Assembly (NCBI GenBank): GCA_033239125.1
Contig: BSWB01000004.1
Span: forward strand, 118,925,235 to 118,989,234
Direction of reading: 5' to 3'
Origin: Fagopyrum homotropicum
Lineage: Eukaryota > Streptophyta > Magnoliopsida > Caryophyllales > Polygonaceae
DNA: 64,000 nt
The notes beneath the pieces are model-generated. The model worked only from the letters and a program-made list of their open reading frames with translations. It did not search any database and was not told the DNA's origin. Positions 12,301 to 23,053 of the stretch are shown here, one piece after another (the first letter of the stretch is position 1; the number at the start of each line of letters is the position of its first letter). The translations under genes were made by a program, and so were the position numbers.

Positions 12301-13908
12301 TCATATCATCAATAACATGGAAGGCGGTGGATGAAAAGAGTAGAAGTTGGGGTCGAATGGACGCCCAAACTGCTGGCGGTAGACATCACGGAGGATCCTC
12401 GCATTCTCTTGACGCTCTTCATTACGCTCATTGAGGCGAGTTTCAAAGTCGTCCATCCTTCGTGTAAGATCTCTCATCCATCCCGGCTGCTGTGTCATCC
12501 AAGTAAGAGGCTGCTGCATCCACTCCGGAGGCTGCTGTGTCCAAGCTGGAGGAGCATCCATCCAAGATGGCTGCTGCCCGTACCAATCTGCTGGACTCAC
12601 CATCCATGTAGGACGCTCGCTCACACTAGCTCGGCGGGAGGAAGAAGAAGCAGAAGGTCGCTGCTGGTAAGTGGACCTCTTAGGTGGCTCCTGAAAATCT
12701 GCTGGCTGCTCCGGGAATGCTCCAAAGTCCTGCTATCCACCTCCTACATCCGAGAACTCATCTCCTCCCATCTTCTAATGCTCATCATCTCCAGCTGCGA
12801 CGGGAACCTCATCGGGAACGTAGGGAGGGGCTCCCAACCTGTTCGCATGCATAGGAACAAATGTTTCCTTCCGGTTCTTCCGACTAAGTCTAAGAGAATA
12901 CTCCGGGATTCATGGGATGCCTCTACCACCTTTGTCTTCCCAAGGCATAGCTGCGGTAGGTGGACCTCGATGGCGAGGAAACAAGAGCCCTCTAGTCATG
13001 AGACCATTTAATCCTAAAGGTCTCGCAGTAGCTCCCCTCTCACAAGCTGAGTAGTCAATCCCTAGCTGTTTTATAATGTATGTCACCATACCTCCATAGC
13101 CAATATTACTTGCTGATTTATTCTTTACCTTGCTAAGAGTGGAGGCGAGCATGGTAGCACAATCTGGAGAGTGGCCAGAAAGCATACAATACAAAGTAAA
13201 AAGCACATCAGCTTTGATCTTCTATGGGGTCTCGGTCCTCGGAAATAAGCATTCAGAGAGGATCCTATGAGCTATCTTAAGGGCTAGGTGGTAAATGAGC
13301 TTGGCCTTTGAATTGGCCGGTTGCTAACGGTCCTCATGACCAACAATCATAACTATCTCCATCCAAAACTCCTTGGCTTTTACACCCCTAGGGAACGTTC
13401 CATTGAACGTTTATGTAAACCCAAGCATTGCTCCAAACTGAGCAATAGACAAATTATAATTGCGCTCCATCAATCGGAAAGACACCATTCAGTTAACGAC
13501 GCTATGTTTGAAGGAAGTAATGAACTCCCTCGTTATATTTTCATAAGTGTCTTCCCTAATTCCAGAAAACACAATCAAGCCTGCCCTATCCAGCAACCAT
13601 GTCAAATCCTCAACCACGTTCAGCTCCTGGAGTTCCTCCATAAGAATGTACCTAGGAGCTATCACCTTTTGTTTATGAATTTTCTCTATAGCTCCAACAT
13701 AATCCTCATGTATTGTAGGGACTCTAGGGGTTGGTGGGACTATAGGAGGGGGTTGGGAAGAGGATCCATCACCCTTTTGTTTCTTATTCCTGTTTGATTT
13801 TCTGGTTCTGAATATTTTCTCAAAAATTTTCAAAACTACGGTCTGTTCTTCAGAAACCACGGCCGTGGTTTTGTACGGAAGCCCATGGAATTGTTCAAAT
13901 TCACCCAA
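12301..13908 (-). pseudogene. B extra ORF, ATHILA ORF-1-like, broken
   Basis: This occupies the place after pol where some plant Ty3 elements keep an additional (envelope-position) gene. Pieces: 13908-13489 (APRYILMEELQELNVVEDLTWLLDRAGLIVFSGIRED...), 13206-12910 (GYGGMVTYIIKQLGIDYSACERG, RPLGLNGLMTRG) and 12624-12301 (Trp-rich PTWMVSPADWYGQQPSWM repeats, then a charged helix and RQQFGRPFDPNF). The layout resembles the plant ATHILA ORF-1 family (Pfam ATHILA, from memory); its function is unknown. No transmembrane segment is visible. The Met codon that starts the C copy is ATA here. Several stops and frameshifts interrupt it. Confidence 0.72.
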
Positions 13909-14676
13909 AAACTAAACAAATCAGCAACAATCACAACAACAACAACCCTAAACTACTTCTAAGTCCAATTTCGTCCAGTTCTCCTAAAAATTTGTAAGAA
14001 AAACGAGCGAAATCAACCAAGAATAAGATAGAGAGAAAACCTAGGTTTTGGATTTGAGAAAATCCAAATTCACTTCCGATTGCTGATTGTTCATGCAGTT
14101 TGTTGTTGTAATCCTGTGTAGAATTTGATTTGCTTCACAATAGGCTGAAGAATCGCTCAAAACGGTCACCGAATGAAGAATCACGGGATTGGGGCTATTC
14201 CGGCGTGGTTTTGGGCATGGAAGAGGTATGTTCCATGAGAAAATTGTGATGAAGAACTTATACAGTGCCATAAAAATCTTGAAAACCATGGTCTATCGTG
14301 GTGTTCCACGGCCGTGGAAACGTACGGAACCCGTGGTTTTTGGCTATTTTATTTTGTTTAACTACGACCTGCTTTTCCCCGTTCCAAAAAGGCAAACCAC
14401 GGCCGTGGTTTTGTACGGACACCCGTGGAATCCTCTGTTCTCGCCAAAAATCCAAGTTCGTCGTTCTTTTGGATTTCATCACTACTTTTGCTCGATTCTT
14501 ATTCCTGACATCCAAAGACACAAACATACCGCAAGGTATCGATGAAAAAAAACAAAAACGACTAAACTAAGCTAATCTAAGAAAGAAACCAAAAACAAAA
14601 GCAAGAATGCAATACCTTGGGTTGCCTCCCAAGAAGCACTTTGTTTTAGGTCCGTAGTTAGACCGTTCCTTAGTGT
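13909..14676 (-). other. B spacer between pol and extra ORF, with palindromes
   Basis: Non-coding. It carries the perfect palindromes AAACCACGGCCGTGGTTT (14394-14411, and again at 13854-13871 in the ORF leader) and TTCCACGGCCGTGGAA (14304-14319), with CCGTGGTTTT half-sites between. The same block lies between pol and the extra ORF in C. The short ORFs predicted here on both strands follow the repeats and are not credited as genes. Confidence 0.65.
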
Positions 14677-15301
14677 TTAGGTGAGGACAATCGGAGCGAT
14701 TTCCTCAGTTTGGAGCTCCGGTGAGTTCCTTTTGAGTCGTTCACCATTCACCTTGAAACTTCCGCACTTCTCACCCCATACTTCGACTTCACCATGGGGA
14801 AAAATGTGCTTAATTACATAAGGTCCTGTCCAACGAGATTTAAGCTTACCGGGAAAGAGTCGAAGTCTAGAATTGAAGAGAAGAACACGGTCTCCTTCTT
14901 TGAGATCCTTTGAAATGATATGCTTATCATGCCAATGCTTCGCTCTTTCTTTGTAGATCTTGGCGTTCTCATAGGCGTTCAAGAGGAGTTCCTCTAGCTC
15001 GTTAAGATCCAAGAGGCGCTTCTCGCCCGCTTCCTTCATGCTGAAATTCAACCACTTTACAACGCAATACGCCTTATGTTCCAGCTCTACCGGAAGATCA
15101 CAAGACTTCCCATACACAAGATTGTATGGTGTTGTGACGATGGGAGTCTTGTATGCCGTTCTATATGCCCATAACGCATCATCTAGCTTTAATGACCAAT
15201 CTTTCCTCGTCTTCGACACCGTTTTCTTGAGGATTCCTTTGATTTTGTCTATTCAAAATCTCTACTTGTCCACTTGTTTGCGGATGGTAGGGTGTGGCGA
15301 T
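14677..15301 (-). pseudogene. B integrase, C-terminal part
   Basis: Integrase inserts the DNA copy into the chromosome. From 15301 the frame reads [18 protein letters not shown], carrying the catalytic Glu, then a 1-bp insertion near 15240-15250 shifts the frame. From 15219 it runs to a stop at 14677: [67 protein letters not shown], ending EEIAPIVLT. The N-terminal part continues at 26727, on the other side of element A. Confidence 0.88.
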
Positions 15302-17141
15302 TGATAACGTGATTTATGACGATAGTTTAGCCACTTAATTAGATAGTTTTTCCCGTTATTCATGCACGGTTTGACATTGGTTCATGATGTTTTCGCTCAA
15401 TTCATGCATATTTTTAGAAAAGACGTCTACACGGCCTTTTATCGGTTTTGTAGGTAATTCGGGGATCTATTGGACATTAATCGATACATTCGAGGGTCAA
15501 GCCTCATGGTGGTACACATCCAAAGCTTTGAAGGAGCATAATTGGAGCAACAAAGGACACAAAGACCACTATTGGTGCAAGCAATGGAGCAACTCATGGC
15601 TAGACGATCATAGCATGCTTCTGCTGAAGAAAATCGGACCAACTAACAGATAAATCGGCCGATTTTTATCTCTGGGTTGATTTTCCTGCCTTCAACAGCT
15701 TAAGCCACGTGTCCCACGATCTCTTGATCCGGCCTTGCTATTGGTGGAGAATATAAGTGGTCCTGCAAGCTGTTGCTGAGCATCTCTCCTCTCCCACATT
15801 CTCTCATTCACAGCTCATCCATTGGAGGTAAGATTGGGAGGAGAAGAAAAACTCTCAAGGATTGAAGGAAGAAGAAGAACACCATTCTAAGAGTGATAGT
15901 GAGTTTTTGAGGGATTTTGAGTTATTTTTGTAGTCTTGGATTGAAGAACTATTGCAAGGATTGTTAGGAACGTTTTGGAACTTCATTTGAAGGGTTGTAA
16001 GCCTTGCTTAAACTTAGATTCAGCTGGGATTTATTGTTTTTACTTGCTTATCTTTCATCATCCATCTATGAGAACCATGTATGCTTGTATGATGATTTTG
16101 GATCTTGATATGCATATTATTGGCTAGTTTATTGTGATTCTGGAGTGATGGATTGATGGTTATGGCTTGGGTGATGATAGGATGGACTAATATGTTAGTT
16201 TAGGATGATTTGATTTCACAAAACCTTAACCAGAGAGAAAAATCGGGCTGTTCATCATGCTAGATCGGCCGATTTTTATAAGATCCACCCGATTTTCTTC
16301 TCTGTTGATCTTTAATTGATGAATCTGTATGTTAGGGTGTTAGGTTGTTGAAATCCTAGGGTTTATTAAGCTTAATTTAGCTTAGGATCACCTAATGCTA
16401 TCAACCTAAGTGAGGAAAGAGATCTACCGGTGATTTCCGATCTTAGATACCTAGAATGATGAACTCTAGGTAGTAGTGAGCTTCATAAGCCGCTATTGGA
16501 TCGAGTGTGCTAGGATTAGTGCTTGAGACTTCCCTATTCCGAGACTTACCCGGTAAGGAGAGGGTTGCCACTTAAGTAGTATCCGGTTTGTGTAGAATTC
16601 CCTACTTTAACCCCTTGAGACCTACCCGGTAATAGGAGTTTGATGCGGGACTAGTGAAGTGAGAGACCTACCCGGTAATTGCCTCCATTAGTGAAACACT
16701 CTTTCCCAACACCGCAGCTTGTCCTTAGAATCCTTAGAACCTTGAGTCCAATGCCATAACCGGAAATCTTGACCTCTAGAATCCACTTTTCTCTCTTGAT
16801 CATATACTTTTGTGCTTGTGTTTCTTGTTTACCTTGCTATCTTGAGTTGTTAGATTGTTTCATTATCTTGCTTGATTTGTGATCTTTGCTTGATCACCAT
16901 AAAAACCAACCAAAAACATCATGATTTTCATTTCTTTATTTCTTTCTCCTTTCTTAGACTAGATCCACACTATCTATGACCATTGTTTGACTCGATTTCA
17001 CCTTAGTCTTTGTGTTCGACCTCGGAATACTATCCCTACTACAAAACGTCCCGTACACTGCGGGTTCGCTAGGAGTTAGGAGAAATATATCGAGTTTATA
17101 AATTTAAGGCTTATTGCGTGCATCTATTCGTGAGCGTAACA
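15302..17141 (+). repeat. A 5' LTR
   Basis: TGATAACG...GCGTAACA. TATAAG lies at 15752-15757. The palindrome cluster upstream of it (15629-15688) centres on AAATCGGCCGATTT (15652-15665). A second cluster (16238-16297) centres on ATCGGCCGAT (16264-16273) with half-sites AAAATCGGG and CCCGATTTT. GAGACYTACCCGGTRA-type repeats are at about 16419, 16541, 16617 and 16663. The motif CCGTACACTGCGGGTTCGC is at 17051-17069. An 89-codon ORF within the LTR recurs in the 3' LTR simply because the LTRs are copies. Confidence 0.93.
15752..15757 (+). promoter_or_regulatory. A LTR TATA box
   Basis: TATAAG, about 450 bp into the LTR and 64-123 bp downstream of the first ATCGGCCGAT cluster. The matching box in the 3' LTR is at 25336-25341. 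E has TATAAAA at the equivalent place. Confidence 0.6.
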
Positions 17142-17147
17142 AGTTTT

Positions 17148-17165
17148 TGGCGCCGTTGCCGGGGA
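17148..17165 (+). other. A primer-binding site, tRNA-Asp
   Basis: TGGCGCCGTTGCCGGGGA is an exact complement of the plant tRNA-Asp 3' end. It lies six bases (AGTTTT) after the LTR, as in the other Athila copies. Confidence 0.93.
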
Positions 17166-17282
17166 CTAGGTCTAGATTGAGTCTATTTTGTGATTGTTTA
17201 TAGTGTAGATCTTTCTTGTTGCTTTTGATCTCTCTTTGGTTTGTGTCTTTGCTTTTCAGGACATCTCTTACTCTTTAGGTGT

Positions 17283-19874
17283 ATGCAAAGATCTCGTGGC
17301 AAGGATTTAGCTCCATTCGATCCCGAACCGGAGAAAACCTTTAGATCTAGATCCAAGAGCATTAAAAAGGGAAAAGAGATGGCCGGAAGAGACCTCCAAG
17401 CTGAATTGGATGAAGCTTTAGAGCAAATAAGGCTAAGAGATGAGCTCTTAGAGGAAGAAAGGAGACTTGCCAATGAGAGGCAAGAAGCAACTAGGAGGGA
17501 GATTGATGAGATTAGGCAAGCCCTTGTACAAGGAGAGGTTAATCGTCAACAACCTCCACCTCCTCCACCACTACAACCGCAGCCGGCGGCGAATGTTAGG
17601 GTTGTCCCCATTGCAATTGAAGAGCCACAAACATTAGGGAGACGTATGGATCCGGCACAAAGAGCACACCGTCCGGGTGTGAACTTAGGAGATCCCGCAG
17701 CCCACAACTACGAACTCCGCCCTCAAGTTCTACAAATGATCCGGCATAATCAATTTGGAGGGATGGAAGGAGAGTCTCCTCATCAACACTTGATGAACTA
17801 TGAGATTTTGATGGAGACTCTTAGACCGCCAAGATTGGAGAGCAACAACAATAAGCTTAGGGATTTTTCCTTCTCTCTTAAGGATAAAGCCTTAGCTTGG
17901 TATCAATCTATTCCACAAGGGCGAGTTGGTACTTGGGAGGAGATGACAACCAAGTTTTTGACTAAGTTCTTCCCACCTTCCAAGACTACCGAGTTAAGAG
18001 GGAAGATCAATGCCTTCGTGATAAAGGATAGAGAGAGTTTGTTCAAGTCTTGGGAGAGATTCAAAGATCTTCTCCTAGATTGTCCACACCATGGTATACC
18101 AAAAATTGAGCTATTGGAGATTTACTTCAAGGGACTTGATGAAGATAGCCAATTCAAGCTTCAATCTCTTTCCGGTGGGACTTTCATGGAGAAGCATGTG
18201 GATGATACTTGGGAGTTTGTAGAGAAACAAGCTCTAGTGATTGAGAAATACTCCCATCGGAAGAGTGAAGGGAGAAAGGCGAGAGCATACGAGGTGAGTG
18301 AGGTCACCATGAGCAATTTCAAGCTTAACGCCATCAACAACGAGCTAAAGTCCTTGAGGGAGTTGTGTGCTACAACTTTGAAGAATCAAGCAACTCCTCA
18401 AGTGCTTCCACAAGTTAATTTGTCTTCCAAGGAGGAAGATGTGAATTACATGGGAAGGGGCAATTACAACAACTATCAAGGCCCAAGGAACTTCAACAAC
18501 AACCGGCAATTCAACAATTACCGGCCCAACCACAACCATCCTGGGTTTTCCTATTCTAACCCGGATGGAGCCTTGAACCCTCCCGCTTCCACAAGCACAA
18601 CTCGACCACCAAAAGATTCACAAGAACCTCCACCCGGATTTACTGAACCTCCAAAGGATAGAACCGAAATGATGTTTGAGCAATTGCTTGGAAGGTTGAG
18701 TGGTCTTGAGAGTACGGTGACTTCCATTTCCAAAGCTCAAAAGGTGTTGGAAGCACAAGTGTTCCAAAAAGCGGGCGAAGCCCATAGAGATCCGGGAAAG
18801 CTTCCCGGAAGGACCGAAGACAACCCAAGAGGCCAAGTGTTAGCCATTACAACGAGGAGTGGGTTGAGCATGAAGGATCCTTTGCCCAAGGAGAATGCTA
18901 AAGGGAAGCAAGTGGTGAATGAAGAAGAGCCATTACAAGAAGATGGAGGCAAGAGCAAGGATGTTGAGCCAACATATGTGGCACCGCCTCCATACAAGCC
19001 ACCACTACCGTTCCCACAATCACGAGCAAGAGCTCGCTTGGACAATCATTTTAGTAAATTCCTTGAACTTATGTCTAAATTGCATATTAATATTCCGTTC
19101 ATGGATGCTATCTTAGGTATGCCGGCATATGGAAAGTTCTTGAATGAGATACTCTCCAACAAAAGGAAGTTGGAGGAGTATGGGGAGATAAGGATGACAA
19201 AGAGATCCTCGGAGTTGATTCAAACAATGAAGGAGGAGATGCCTCCTAAGCTAAGGGATCCGGGATCCTTTTGTGTGCCAATCGGAGTAGGAGAAGTGAA
19301 GTATGACGCCCTATGTGATCTTTGGGCAAGTGTAAGCATCATTCCGCTTGCACTTTGCAACAAGGTTGGGCTAGGAGAGCCGAAGCCGGTCAAGATGACC
19401 CTATACATGGCGGACCGCTCAATCACTCATCCGGTTGGAATCTTGGAAGACATTCCGGTGCAACTAGGGAAGTTCTATGTGCCCATAGACTTCGTTGTTT
19501 TGGACATCCCGGCGGACTATCCAGTTCCTATCATCTTGGGGAGACCTTTCCTAGCTACTTCCGGATGTCTAGTAGATTGCAAGAATGGGACTCTCTCCAT
19601 CAACATTGGAGAAGAGAACATCAAGTTCAAGCTGTCCACAATGATGAAAGGGCCAACCCTTGATGAAGATGTATTCAACATAGTTGAGGAAGAGGAGTCT
19701 AGAGAGGTTGTGAGCTCAATCTTGCTCAAAGATCCACTTGAGAGGGTTCTTAGCTCAAGCTTGATGGAGGAAGGGGTTGAGGAGAGTAGCAATGAAGTAA
19801 TCAAGGCCTTGAATGCATTGGACGAGATACCAAGTGTTGGATTTGAAGTCCTAAAAGAAGAGAGAAACAGGTAG
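17283..19874 (+). CDS. gag: A gag-protease polyprotein, 863 codons, altered protease active site
   Basis: The chosen start matches the MRRSRGKD start of E (here MQRSRGKD) and follows pyrimidine-tract/AG acceptor-like sequences (TTTTCAG, CTTTAG). A coiled coil (about 30-90) and a Pro/Gln run precede the capsid-like domain (about 125-330: GGMEGESPHQHL, SFSLKDKALAWYQ, FFPPSKTTELRGKINAF, LDCPHHGIPKIELLEIYFKG). An Asn/Arg-rich nucleic-acid-binding-like tail follows, with no CCHC box visible. The protease lies at about 660-770 with LGRPFLATSG. Its active site reads DLWAS (19317-19331) where the other copies have DLGAS, so activity is doubtful. The frame ends at TAG 19872-19874, at the start of the palindrome linker that is open in E. 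Confidence 0.87.
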   Translation: MQRSRGKDLAPFDPEPEKTFRSRSKSIKKGKEMAGRDLQAELDEALEQIRLRDELLEEERRLANERQEATRREIDEIRQALVQGEVNRQQPPPPPPLQPQPAANVRVVPIAIEEPQTLGRRMDPAQRAHRPGVNLGDPAAHNYELRPQVLQMIRHNQFGGMEGESPHQHLMNYEILMETLRPPRLESNNNKLRDFSFSLKDKALAWYQSIPQGRVGTWEEMTTKFLTKFFPPSKTTELRGKINAFVIKDRESLFKSWERFKDLLLDCPHHGIPKIELLEIYFKGLDEDSQFKLQSLSGGTFMEKHVDDTWEFVEKQALVIEKYSHRKSEGRKARAYEVSEVTMSNFKLNAINNELKSLRELCATTLKNQATPQVLPQVNLSSKEEDVNYMGRGNYNNYQGPRNFNNNRQFNNYRPNHNHPGFSYSNPDGALNPPASTSTTRPPKDSQEPPPGFTEPPKDRTEMMFEQLLGRLSGLESTVTSISKAQKVLEAQVFQKAGEAHRDPGKLPGRTEDNPRGQVLAITTRSGLSMKDPLPKENAKGKQVVNEEEPLQEDGGKSKDVEPTYVAPPPYKPPLPFPQSRARARLDNHFSKFLELMSKLHINIPFMDAILGMPAYGKFLNEILSNKRKLEEYGEIRMTKRSSELIQTMKEEMPPKLRDPGSFCVPIGVGEVKYDALCDLWASVSIIPLALCNKVGLGEPKPVKMTLYMADRSITHPVGILEDIPVQLGKFYVPIDFVVLDIPADYPVPIILGRPFLATSGCLVDCKNGTLSINIGEENIKFKLSTMMKGPTLDEDVFNIVEEEESREVVSSILLKDPLERVLSSSLMEEGVEESSNEVIKALNALDEIPSVGFEVLKEERNR

Positions 19875-20012
19875 AAAAATCGGCCTGACTGGGCCAGATC
19901 GGCCGATTTTTGGCCTTGTGCTGGAGTTTCATCCAGTTCTGCAAAAACAGAAACTCAGATCGACCCACCCTCAGATAAATCGGCCGATTTTTCCTCCTGG
20001 GTCGATTTTCCT
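19871..20012 (+). repeat. A palindrome cassette in protease-RT linker
   Basis: Two CGGCCG palindromes, ATCGGCCGAT (19898-19907) and AAATCGGCCGATTT (19977-19990), with half-sites AAAATCGG before and GTCGATTTT after. E has CCACGGCCGTGG elements at the same place between protease and RT. Confidence 0.85.
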
Positions 20013-23000
20013 GAGTCTTTTCAGCACCAACCACTTGAATGTGAGCAATCATCAAGGGACTACAAGGAGGCTTCCATGGCTTTGCAATCATCTCAACCTA
20101 TATTGTATGGATCGTCTCCAACCGAAAAAGGTCCTCCTCAACTTGATCTTAAACCCCTCCCCTCTTATTTGAAGTATGCTTTTCTTGGTGATAATTCAAC
20201 ATATCCGGTGATTGTTAGTGCATGCTTGAGTGATTATGAACTTGCTAAGTTGTTGCATGAACTAAGATTGCATAGGAAAGCCATTGGCTATACTATTGGT
20301 GATTTGGTTGGCATAAAACCCTCTTTGTGCATGCACAAGATATTGATGGAAGATAGCCATAAACCCTCTATTGAACATCAAAGAAGACTAAATCCTATAA
20401 TGAAAGAGGTAGTCAAAAAGGAGATCATTAAGTTGCTAGATGCGGGAATTATCTACCCTATCTCGGATAGTAAGTGGGTTAGTCCCGTTCATGTAGTTCC
20501 CAAGAAGGGTGGAATGACCGTAGTGACCAATGAGAACAATGAACTAATCCCGACTAGGACGGTTACGGGGTGGAGAATGTGTATTGACTATAGAAAGCTT
20601 AACATGGCCTCTAGGAAAGATCACTTCCCTCTCCCTTTCATTGACCAAATACTAGAAAGGTTAGCTCAACATTCTCATTTTTTCTACTTAGATGGCTATA
20701 GTGGATTCTTCCAAATCCCTATCCACCCCGATGACCAAGAGAAAACCACCTTTACATGTCCATGAGGAACTTTTGCATATAGGAGAATGCCATTTGGGTT
20801 GTGTAATGCACCCGCCACCTTCCAAAGGTGTATGATGGCTATCTTTTCGGAATACATTGAAAATATCATGGAAGTGTTCATGGATGATTTCTCTGTTTAT
20901 GGTTCTTCCTTTGATAATTGCTTGGCTAACTTGTCATTAGTATTGCAAAGATGTGAGGAGACAAATCTTGTCTTGAATTGGGAAAAATGCCACTTCATGG
21001 TAAGTGAAGGTATTGTGTTAGGACACTTGGTGTCTAACCGTGGCATTGAGGTTGATAGGGCCAAGATTGAAACGATAGAGAAGTTGCCACCACCTACCTC
21101 GGTGAAAGGGGTAAGGAGTTTCCTAGGGCATGCCGGTTTTTACCGGAGGTTTATTCAAGACTTCTCTAAAATTTCTAAGCCTCTTACTAACCTACTAATG
21201 AAGGATGTTGAATTTGTTTTCTCCAAAGATTGCCTTGAGGCTTTTTGTAGGTTGAAGAACGCTTTGATCTCCGCACCTATCATGCAACCTCCGGATTGGA
21301 GTCTACCGTTTGAGATCATGTGTGATGCAAGCGATGTAGCCGTTGGGCAGTTTTGGGGCAAAGGAAAGATGGGCGTACTCACGCCATTTATTATGCTAGC
21401 AAGACGCTAGATGATGCCCAACTCAATTATGCTACCACCGAGAAAGAGTTGCTAGCGGTGGTGTATGCTTTTGAGAAGTTCCGCTCATATCTTGTTGGAG
21501 CAAAGGTCATAGTGTATACGGATCATGCTGCGATCCGTTATCTCCTTACCAAGAAGGATGCAAAGCCTAGGTTGATTCGGTGGATCCTTCTTCTTCAAGA
21601 GTTTGATTTGGAAATCCGGGACAAGAAGGGATCTGAGAACTCCGTGGCGGATCACCTTAGTAGACTCCCACCATTGGAGCTTGAAAGAGATGACACCCCG
21701 ATTGATGATTCATTCCGGGATGAGCAATTGCAAATGGTGGAGGAGTGCTTGTTCCAAGTGTCTAGAGGGAGTGAGCCATGGTATGCCGACATTGTGAACT
21801 ACCTAGTGTGTGAGGAAGTGCCTCCCGGATTGACATATGCCCAAAGAAAGAAGTTTTTCAAAGATGTGAGGCACTACTATTGGAGTGAACCACTTTTGTT
21901 CAAGAGAGGGCCGGATGGAGTGTTTAGAAGATGCATACCAGAGGATGAGGTGGAGAGTGTGGTCCGCCATTGTCATTCCTTGCCATGTGGAGGGCATGCT
22001 AGCTCACACAAGACATGTGCTAAGGTGTTGCAATCGGGCTTCTTTTGGCCAAGTTTGTTCAAGGATGTACAAAGCTTTGTGGTAGCTTGTGATGCTTGCC
22101 AAAGGACAGGCAACATCTCAAGGAGAAATGAGATGCCCTTGAACAACATACAAGGGGTAGAGATATTTGATGTGTGGGGTGTGGACTTCATGGGACCATT
22201 CCCTTCTTCATGTGGCAACCTCTACATCCTATTGGAGGTAGATTATATTTCGAGATAGGTGGAGGCAATCGCCTCTCCCACAAATGATGCCAAGGTGGTG
22301 GTGCGGTTCTTGAACCGAGTGATCTTCCCTAGGTTTGGAATACCAAGGGTGATCATAAGTGATGGAGGGAAGCACTTCACTAATAGGAACTTTAGGGCAC
22401 TTTTGGCTAAGTATGGGGTGACCCATAAGGTGGCAACACCTTACCATCCCCAAACTAGTGGCCAAGTGGAGATCTCCAACCGGGAGATAAAAGGGATACT
22501 TGAGAAGACGGTCTCTAGGACGAGAAAAGATTGGGCTATGAAGCTCGATGATGCCTTGTGGGCTTATAGGACCGCTTTCAAGACACCAATTGGCACCACT
22601 CCCTACAAGCTAGTTTATGGCAAGTCTTGCCACCTTCCGGTAGAGATGGAGCATAGAGCATATTGGGCTATAAGGTGGTTAAATTTTGATCTCAAGGAGG
22701 CCGGTGAGAAGCAGTTGCTAGACATGAACGCCCTTGAGGAGATCCGGTTGGATGCTTATGAGAATGCCCGGATCTACAAGGAGAGGACCAAGCGTTGGCA
22801 TGACAAGCGCCTCATCCCGAAGGAGTTGAATGAGGGTGACTTAGTGCTTCTCTTCAACCCAAGACTGTGGATTTTCCCCGGAAAGCTCAAATCAAGATGG
22901 ACGGGTCCCTATGTTGTGAAGAAGGTCTTTCCTCATGGAGTGGTAGAGATAGGAGGAGATCATTGTGGTAACTTCAAGGTGAATGGGCATTGTTTGAAGA

Positions 23001-23053
23001 AGTACATCCCGGAAGCCCCGGTGGAAGTGATTGCGCCACTTCACCTTGATTGA
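19875..23053 (+). pseudogene. pol: A pol: reverse transcriptase, RNase H, integrase; two stops, one frameshift
   Basis: After the linker the frame runs SYLKYAFLGDNSTYPVIV, then RT ([59 protein letters not shown]) to TGA 20763-20765, where relatives have Trp. It resumes through FMDDFSVYG (catalytic Asp pair 20883-20888). A 1-bp deletion near 21345-21350 shifts the frame in RNase H; the rest ([33 protein letters not shown]) is in frame to TAG 22256-22258, again replacing Trp. Integrase shows the zinc-binding [15 protein letters not shown]...CDACQ region, the catalytic [21 protein letters not shown] and [10 protein letters not shown], and it ends APLHLD at 23053. Confidence 0.9.

Noticed and set aside
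12331..13011. 226-codon plus-strand ORF opposite B's extra ORF
   Set aside because: It is the reverse of the Trp/Pro-rich coding repeats, whose sense strand matches C's ORF.
15384..15653. 89-codon ORF in the A LTR, present again at 24968-25237
   Set aside because: It is repeated only because the two LTRs are copies; E, with a related LTR, has no equivalent frame and no known domain is visible.
17148..17165. Match to tRNA-Asp
   Set aside because: Only the 18-base primer complement is present; no tRNA cloverleaf, so not a tRNA gene.
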